Below are positions 6,405-9,869 of a stretch of 9,869 nt of DNA, in pieces. The stretch is from CAYTSW01 sp964440605 (GTDB taxonomy: Bacteria > Planctomycetota > Phycisphaerae > Phycisphaerales > UBA1924): assembly GCA_964440605.1 (NCBI GenBank), contig CAYTSW010000105.1:1-9869 (forward strand). The letters run 5' to 3'. Every line of letters begins with the position of its first letter. Position 1 is the stretch's first letter. The notes under the pieces are model-generated. The model had not been told where the DNA came from, made no database searches, and saw nothing but the letters and a program-made list of their open reading frames with translations. The position numbers and the translations under genes were made by a program.

Positions 6405-9400
6405 TTACTCGCAGGTCGAGCCGAAGACCGCGCCGAAGGCGCCGAAGTCCGCGCCGTCGATCACGCCGTCGGCGTTGAAGTCGGCGTTTTCGTCGTAGTT
6501 GGCGTCGCCGGACGACGAGCCGAACGCGGCGCCGAAGGTGCCGAAGTCGGCGCCGTCGACGGCGCCGTCTTCGTTGAAGTCACCGACGCACCCGACGGGC
6601 TGCGGGTCGGGGTCTTCGCACTCGATCGAGACGATGCGCAGGTCGTCGATGGCGGCTTCGACGAGGGAGGGCTCGCCGTTGTCGGCGGCGATGAAACGCA
6701 GGCGCACGCTGCCGGTCAGGTCGACAAAGTCTTCGACCTGGAAGGTGTTGTTGATCCACCCGCCGGCGGTGCCGGGGCCGCTGGGACCGACGGTCTCGAG
6801 CGGCGTCCACGTCGTGCCGCCGTCGTCGGAGATGAAGACGGTGAAGACGTCGTTGTTCGGTCCGCCGCCGGCGGAGTTGGAGTACCAGCGGAAGTAGCTC
6901 ATGGTGACTTCGGTCGCGCCCGTGAGGTCATAGACGGGGGAGATGAGGGTGGTCTGCCCGCCGTCGACGTCGCCCGAGCCGTCGGAGAAGCCGGCGTTGC
7001 CGTCGGTCACCCAGCAGATGGCGCCATCCTCCGAGTTGTCGTTCTCGGGCTGAGCGATCGTCCCTTGCGGGTCGACGCGGTTCCAGATGCCGGTGGTGGC
7101 ATCGTCGGCGAGGGTGCCGACGATCCAGCCCTGATCGGTCTCGAGGTTGTCATCGACGAGCACGTTCTCGACGCCCACGTCGAAGGTGAAGGTGCCGGAG
7201 GGCGCATCGGCGGGCAGCGTCACGAGGCCAAACTGCTGCGACTCGGCTTCGAGGTAGAACTCGGGCCGCACATCGCACGCCTCGGCGGTGATCGCGACGC
7301 TGTACTGCCCGCCTCCGAGATCGGTCACGGGAACGGCCTGGAAGGACTCGCCCGAGCTCTGGCGGGCGAAGGCCTTGACGCTGCCGGGAACGAGCTGGTC
7401 ATCGCGGATCGAGAGGCCGAAGCCGACGACCTGGGGCACGCCGGCGTCGATCCGGCTCGGCAGCGCCGCGTCGAGCCCGATGCTGAGGAAGGGGGCCTGG
7501 ATGGCGGGCTCGGTCGCGAGAGCGAAGCCCTGCGTGCCGCCGGTCAGCGACGCGGCGCGGACCTCGATGGTCCACGTGCCCGAGGCCGGGTTATCGACGA
7601 CGACTTGTTCGACATTGTTGGTGCTGTCGGTCGTGTTCCGCTGCGCGGGGGCCGAGGGGTTGGAGGGGTTGAGCGTCCACGGGAAGCGCCGCACGCCGTT
7701 GGGGTCGGTCACGACCAGGTCGAGGTCATTGATGAGGGTGTTGGTGACGTTGGGAGTGGCGGCGGGGTCATCCCAAGCGAGGGTGGCCTGGAAGGGGCCG
7801 GAGCCCGGCGCGACTTCGACCTCGAAGGTGCGTGTCTCGCCGGTGGAGCTCAGCGACTCTTGCGCGAAGGCGCGGTTACGGATGAGTTCGACGGAGTTGA
7901 CGATGTTCACGTTGCCGTAGCCGAAGGCGTAGTCGGGTCCGGTGTTGCCCAGGTCGTCAGCGCCCTGGATAAGCAGGGCCTTGATCATGGCGTTGGAGGG
8001 GTCGGGGTCAAAGGGGAGTTGTTCGCGCCAGTCCTGGATGAGCAGGGCCGAGAGGCCGGCGACCGCGGGGCCGGACATCGAGGTGCCGCAGAGCACGCGG
8101 TAGTCGGTGTCGGAGTCTTCGCCCGTGGAGGTGATGCCGCCATCGCCCGAGGTCTGGCAGCCGGGGGCGACGAGGTCGGGCTTGAGGCGTCCGTCGTCGA
8201 CGGGTCCCCAGGAGGAGAAGGACGTCATGGAGAGGTCGTTGGAGTTGATGGCGCCGACGCTGATGGGGTTCTTGGCGCCCGACGGCGGAGCGATGGAGCG
8301 GTAGTCGCCCACGCCCTCGATGTCGCAGTCGCTGCCCTGTCGCTCGTTGCCGGCGGACCAGACGATGCGCACGGGCACGCCCAGCGATCCGGCGATGAGC
8401 GAGTCGAGGAGGGAGGACGTGACGCCGTAGTCGCCCTGGATGTTGCAGTCGAAGCCGTTCGTCTCGACGTTGGTGCCCATGGAGTTGTTGGAGACGTCGC
8501 AGCCGAGGGAGGCGAAGGCCTGGGAGTAGGCGGCTTCGACGTTGCCGGGGTCGGTGTAGAAGAAGACGTCGCCGGGGCCGAGAGCGCCGACATCGAATCC
8601 GAAGGACTCGACGAGGGCGCCGGGCGCGGTGCCGCGGTGGACGCCGCCCGAGGCGGAGCCGTCGCCCGCGACGGTGCCGGCGACGTGATTGGCGTGGAAG
8701 CCGATGCCGTCGCCGGTGCGGGGCGTGAGGCGCCCGCCGAAGTCCTGGTGGGTCGCGCGGGCGACGCCCGAGTCGAAGACCATGACGCGCACGCCCGAGC
8801 CATCGAGGTTGTAGGGGGCGGCCTGCGCGGTGTTGGCGCCCGTCGCGGCGCGGATGCCGGCGTTGGTGGTGTCGAGGGCAGGCAGGGGAGGTTCGATCCA
8901 CTGCACCTCGTCGAGCTCGGCCATCGCATCGAGATCGTCGGGCGCGACCTTGACGACGAGCGCGCGGACCGACTCGACGACGGAGAGCACCTCGCCGCCG
9001 CTGCGATCGAGCAGCGCCATCGCGTCGCCCATGTCGACATCGCGGTGCATGACGATCTGGGCGATGACCTGCGTCGGCTCGCCCGTCTCGCCGCGTGCCG
9101 CGTCCTTCCGGCTCACGACCGCGAACTCCGGGTAGCCGCCCTGCGCGATCGACGGCGCGAGCTTCCACTGCTTGCGGATCGGCTCGGCCGTCGTCACCGT
9201 CGCCACCGCCTGCAGTTTGTCCAGGTCCACGCCCGGTGTCACCCGCGCGAAGTACGACGTGCGGTTGAGTGGCGAGAGCAGCCTCACACCCGCGTCGCTC
9301 AGCGCACGCTTGTCCGCGCTGGTGAGCGGGCGGTCGAAGGCGATGACGATGCGCGAGGCGTCGGCGCGATCCGCGAGGGCGGCCAGGCGATCGATCGCGG

Positions 9401-9554
9401 GCGCCGCGAGTCGTCCGTCGTTTGGCGCGACGGCATCCGCGCCGCTGCGCCACTGGATCTCTTGGGCCCCGGCGACGCCGACGACTCCCAAAACAGAAAC
9501 GCCGATACCGCACGCCGCGAGCAGACGACGAGCACGAACAGAGCACGCATTCAT
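6405..9554 (-). CDS. Secreted S8 (subtilisin-like) serine protease with beta-sandwich domains and dockerin-like C-terminus
   Basis: A 1049-residue exported protease. ATG 9554 is chosen because AAGAGGG lies about 11 bases upstream; a TTG at 9563 sits too close to that site. Residues 1-30 form a signal peptide (RARR, hydrophobic core, AGA|QE cleavage). Residues 31 to about 235 look like a long propeptide with two similar halves, each ending in a V.W or RKQW-like strand. The catalytic domain (about 245-565) has FDSG with Asp261, FHANHVAGT with His287, SAGN with oxyanion Asn403 and GTSMSGP with Ser492, all intact. Next come a beta-barrel like that of KP-43-type alkaline proteases (about 573-680; LAWDDP, NDLDLVV, NNVEQVVV), a middle beta domain, a jelly-roll/MAM-like domain (about 800-978), a PDPQP linker and two DFNxDGxxDGADFG Ca-binding loops (992-1005, 1025-1038) flanked by Cys989 and Cys1048. 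Substrate and attachment partner are unknown. It has its own terminator and is not part of the yidC operon. Confidence 0.93.
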   Translation of the reverse strand: MNACSVRARRLLAACGIGVSVLGVVGVAGAQEIQWRSGADAVAPNDGRLAAPAIDRLAALADRADASRIVIAFDRPLTSADKRALSDAGVRLLSPLNRTSYFARVTPGVDLDKLQAVATVTTAEPIRKQWKLAPSIAQGGYPEFAVVSRKDAARGETGEPTQVIAQIVMHRDVDMGDAMALLDRSGGEVLSVVESVRALVVKVAPDDLDAMAELDEVQWIEPPLPALDTTNAGIRAATGANTAQAAPYNLDGSGVRVMVFDSGVARATHQDFGGRLTPRTGDGIGFHANHVAGTVAGDGSASGGVHRGTAPGALVESFGFDVGALGPGDVFFYTDPGNVEAAYSQAFASLGCDVSNNSMGTNVETNGFDCNIQGDYGVTSSLLDSLIAGSLGVPVRIVWSAGNERQGSDCDIEGVGDYRSIAPPSGAKNPISVGAINSNDLSMTSFSSWGPVDDGRLKPDLVAPGCQTSGDGGITSTGEDSDTDYRVLCGTSMSGPAVAGLSALLIQDWREQLPFDPDPSNAMIKALLIQGADDLGNTGPDYAFGYGNVNIVNSVELIRNRAFAQESLSSTGETRTFEVEVAPGSGPFQATLAWDDPAATPNVTNTLINDLDLVVTDPNGVRRFPWTLNPSNPSAPAQRNTTDSTNNVEQVVVDNPASGTWTIEVRAASLTGGTQGFALATEPAIQAPFLSIGLDAALPSRIDAGVPQVVGFGLSIRDDQLVPGSVKAFARQSSGESFQAVPVTDLGGGQYSVAITAEACDVRPEFYLEAESQQFGLVTLPADAPSGTFTFDVGVENVLVDDNLETDQGWIVGTLADDATTGIWNRVDPQGTIAQPENDNSEDGAICWVTDGNAGFSDGSGDVDGGQTTLISPVYDLTGATEVTMSYFRWYSNSAGGGPNNDVFTVFISDDGGTTWTPLETVGPSGPGTAGGWINNTFQVEDFVDLTGSVRLRFIAADNGEPSLVEAAIDDLRIVSIECEDPDPQPVGCVGDFNEDGAVDGADFGTFGAAFGSSSGDANYDENADFNADGVIDGADFGAFGAVFGSTCE
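6421..6581 (-). repeat. Direct DNA repeat coding the two dockerin-like calcium loops
   Basis: Copies at 6421-6482 and 6520-6581, spaced 99 bases, match at about 52 of 62 positions by hand count. Each codes DFNxDGxxDGADFGxFGAxFG. The high DNA identity points to duplication of a single loop, or strong conservation plus codon bias. Confidence 0.8.
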
Positions 9555-9565
9555 GTTGAACAAAT

Positions 9566-9572
9566 CCCTCTT
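9566..9572 (-). promoter_or_regulatory. Ribosome binding site of the S8 protease gene
   Basis: The minus strand reads AAGAGGG, ending 11 bases before ATG 9554 but only 2 before the alternative TTG at 9563. The spacing decides for the ATG. Confidence 0.55.
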
Positions 9573-9764
9573 GTGGTTTCTGGCGGCCAGCCCCGGGACG
9601 GGACGCTATGGGACGCTTCGGGAGAGCACGATTCGCGGTTGCGATCGCTGGGTGAACCGGCGTCGAGAAGCACGCACAAGCTGGGCACGACCCAAACATG
9701 TTTCTGACAAAAAGCCGATCTCAGCCGGGACAACCCTCTCGAATCTCGATTCCGATTCCGCGTG
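9573..9764. other. Intergenic region upstream of the S8 protease gene
   Basis: No gene is supported here. It is less GC-rich than its surroundings. It holds a perfect 10-base palindrome AAACATGTTT at 9694-9703, an A5 run at 9709-9713, and short GATTC/GAATC repeats near 9741-9758. A promoter for the leftward protease gene should lie here, but I find no convincing -35/-10 pair. Confidence 0.5.
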
Positions 9765-9869
9765 CTAGAACGTCAGAACCAGCAATCCGACGACGACCGC
9801 GACCGCGATGACGCCGACCGCGGCTTTGGGAAACTTGCTGACGGAGCCCGTCGGGTCGAATACGTGTCC
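9765..9869 (-). CDS. 3' end of an unidentified gene coding a C-terminal transmembrane tail
   Basis: The minus strand from the right edge reads 34 codons ending in TAG (9767-9765), closing with FPKAAVGVIAVAVVVGLLVL and then TF. It begins GHVFDPTGSVSK, so a polar stretch leads through one or two lysines into a single hydrophobic helix of about 20 residues and a two-residue end. This looks like the C-tail membrane anchor of a larger protein that starts beyond the window. Codon third positions are mostly G or C, as in neighbouring genes, which supports real coding. Family and function are not recognisable from this fragment. It is read in the same direction as the protease gene, with 210 bases between its stop and the protease ATG. 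Confidence 0.6.
   Translation of the reverse strand, partial: GHVFDPTGSVSKFPKAAVGVIAVAVVVGLLVLTF

Noticed and set aside
7065..9707. An 880-codon open frame on the plus strand, opposite the S8 protease
   Set aside because: It is fully antisense to a protein with clear subtilase motifs. Its translation is low-complexity Gly/Val/Asp/Arg without any recognisable domain, as expected for the mirror frame of GC-rich coding DNA.
9704..9764. Intrinsic terminator for the gene at the right edge
   Set aside because: A T5 run exists on the minus strand, but the sequence before it has only a 3-bp CCG/CGG stem. No convincing hairpin.
1..9869. A new defence, mobile or biosynthetic system
   Set aside because: All but one of the genes belong to known families (Clp protease, phosphoesterase, YidC, MnmE, subtilase), and the exception is a 34-codon fragment at the right edge. 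There is no integrase, transposase, toxin pair, CRISPR or biosynthetic signature.

Overview
The window is GC-rich bacterial DNA, most likely from a planctomycete and probably from class Phycisphaerae. Three things suggest this: two tandem, non-identical clpP genes; a YidC with a long acidic linker; and a large secreted subtilase that ends in a Cys-flanked pair of DFNxDGxxDGADFG motifs, a dockerin-like tail common in Phycisphaerae. A run of exactly 100 N inside yidC shows that this is a draft or metagenome assembly.

Layout. Positions 1-1101 hold two ClpP peptidase genes read leftward; the second runs off the left edge. A divergent control region (about 1102-1389) separates them from a rightward metallophosphoesterase gene (1390-2178), then yidC (2325-4943) and mnmE (4959-6341), the last two only 15 bases apart. 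A strong hairpin at 6345-6369 lies between mnmE and a convergent, leftward gene for a 1049-residue secreted S8 protease (6405-9554). A 210-base intergenic region follows. At the right edge is the 3' end of another leftward gene (9765 to beyond 9869), which encodes a C-terminal membrane anchor.

How the genes fit together. The ClpP pair would form one mixed or two separate proteolytic barrels for a Clp ATPase. YidC (membrane insertase) and MnmE (tRNA wobble-uridine modification GTPase) are a conserved bacterial neighbour pair. The phosphoesterase has a good start site of its own and no clear functional link to them. The subtilase is a separate secreted unit with signal peptide, propeptide, catalytic domain, beta-sandwich domains and dockerin-like tail.

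I see no mobile element, CRISPR array, tRNA or rRNA, and no convincing undescribed multi-gene system. The points most worth checking are the Ala-Asp repeat that straddles the assembly gap in YidC, the unequal ClpP pair, the unusual G3-G5 motifs of MnmE, and the surface-attachment tail of the protease.
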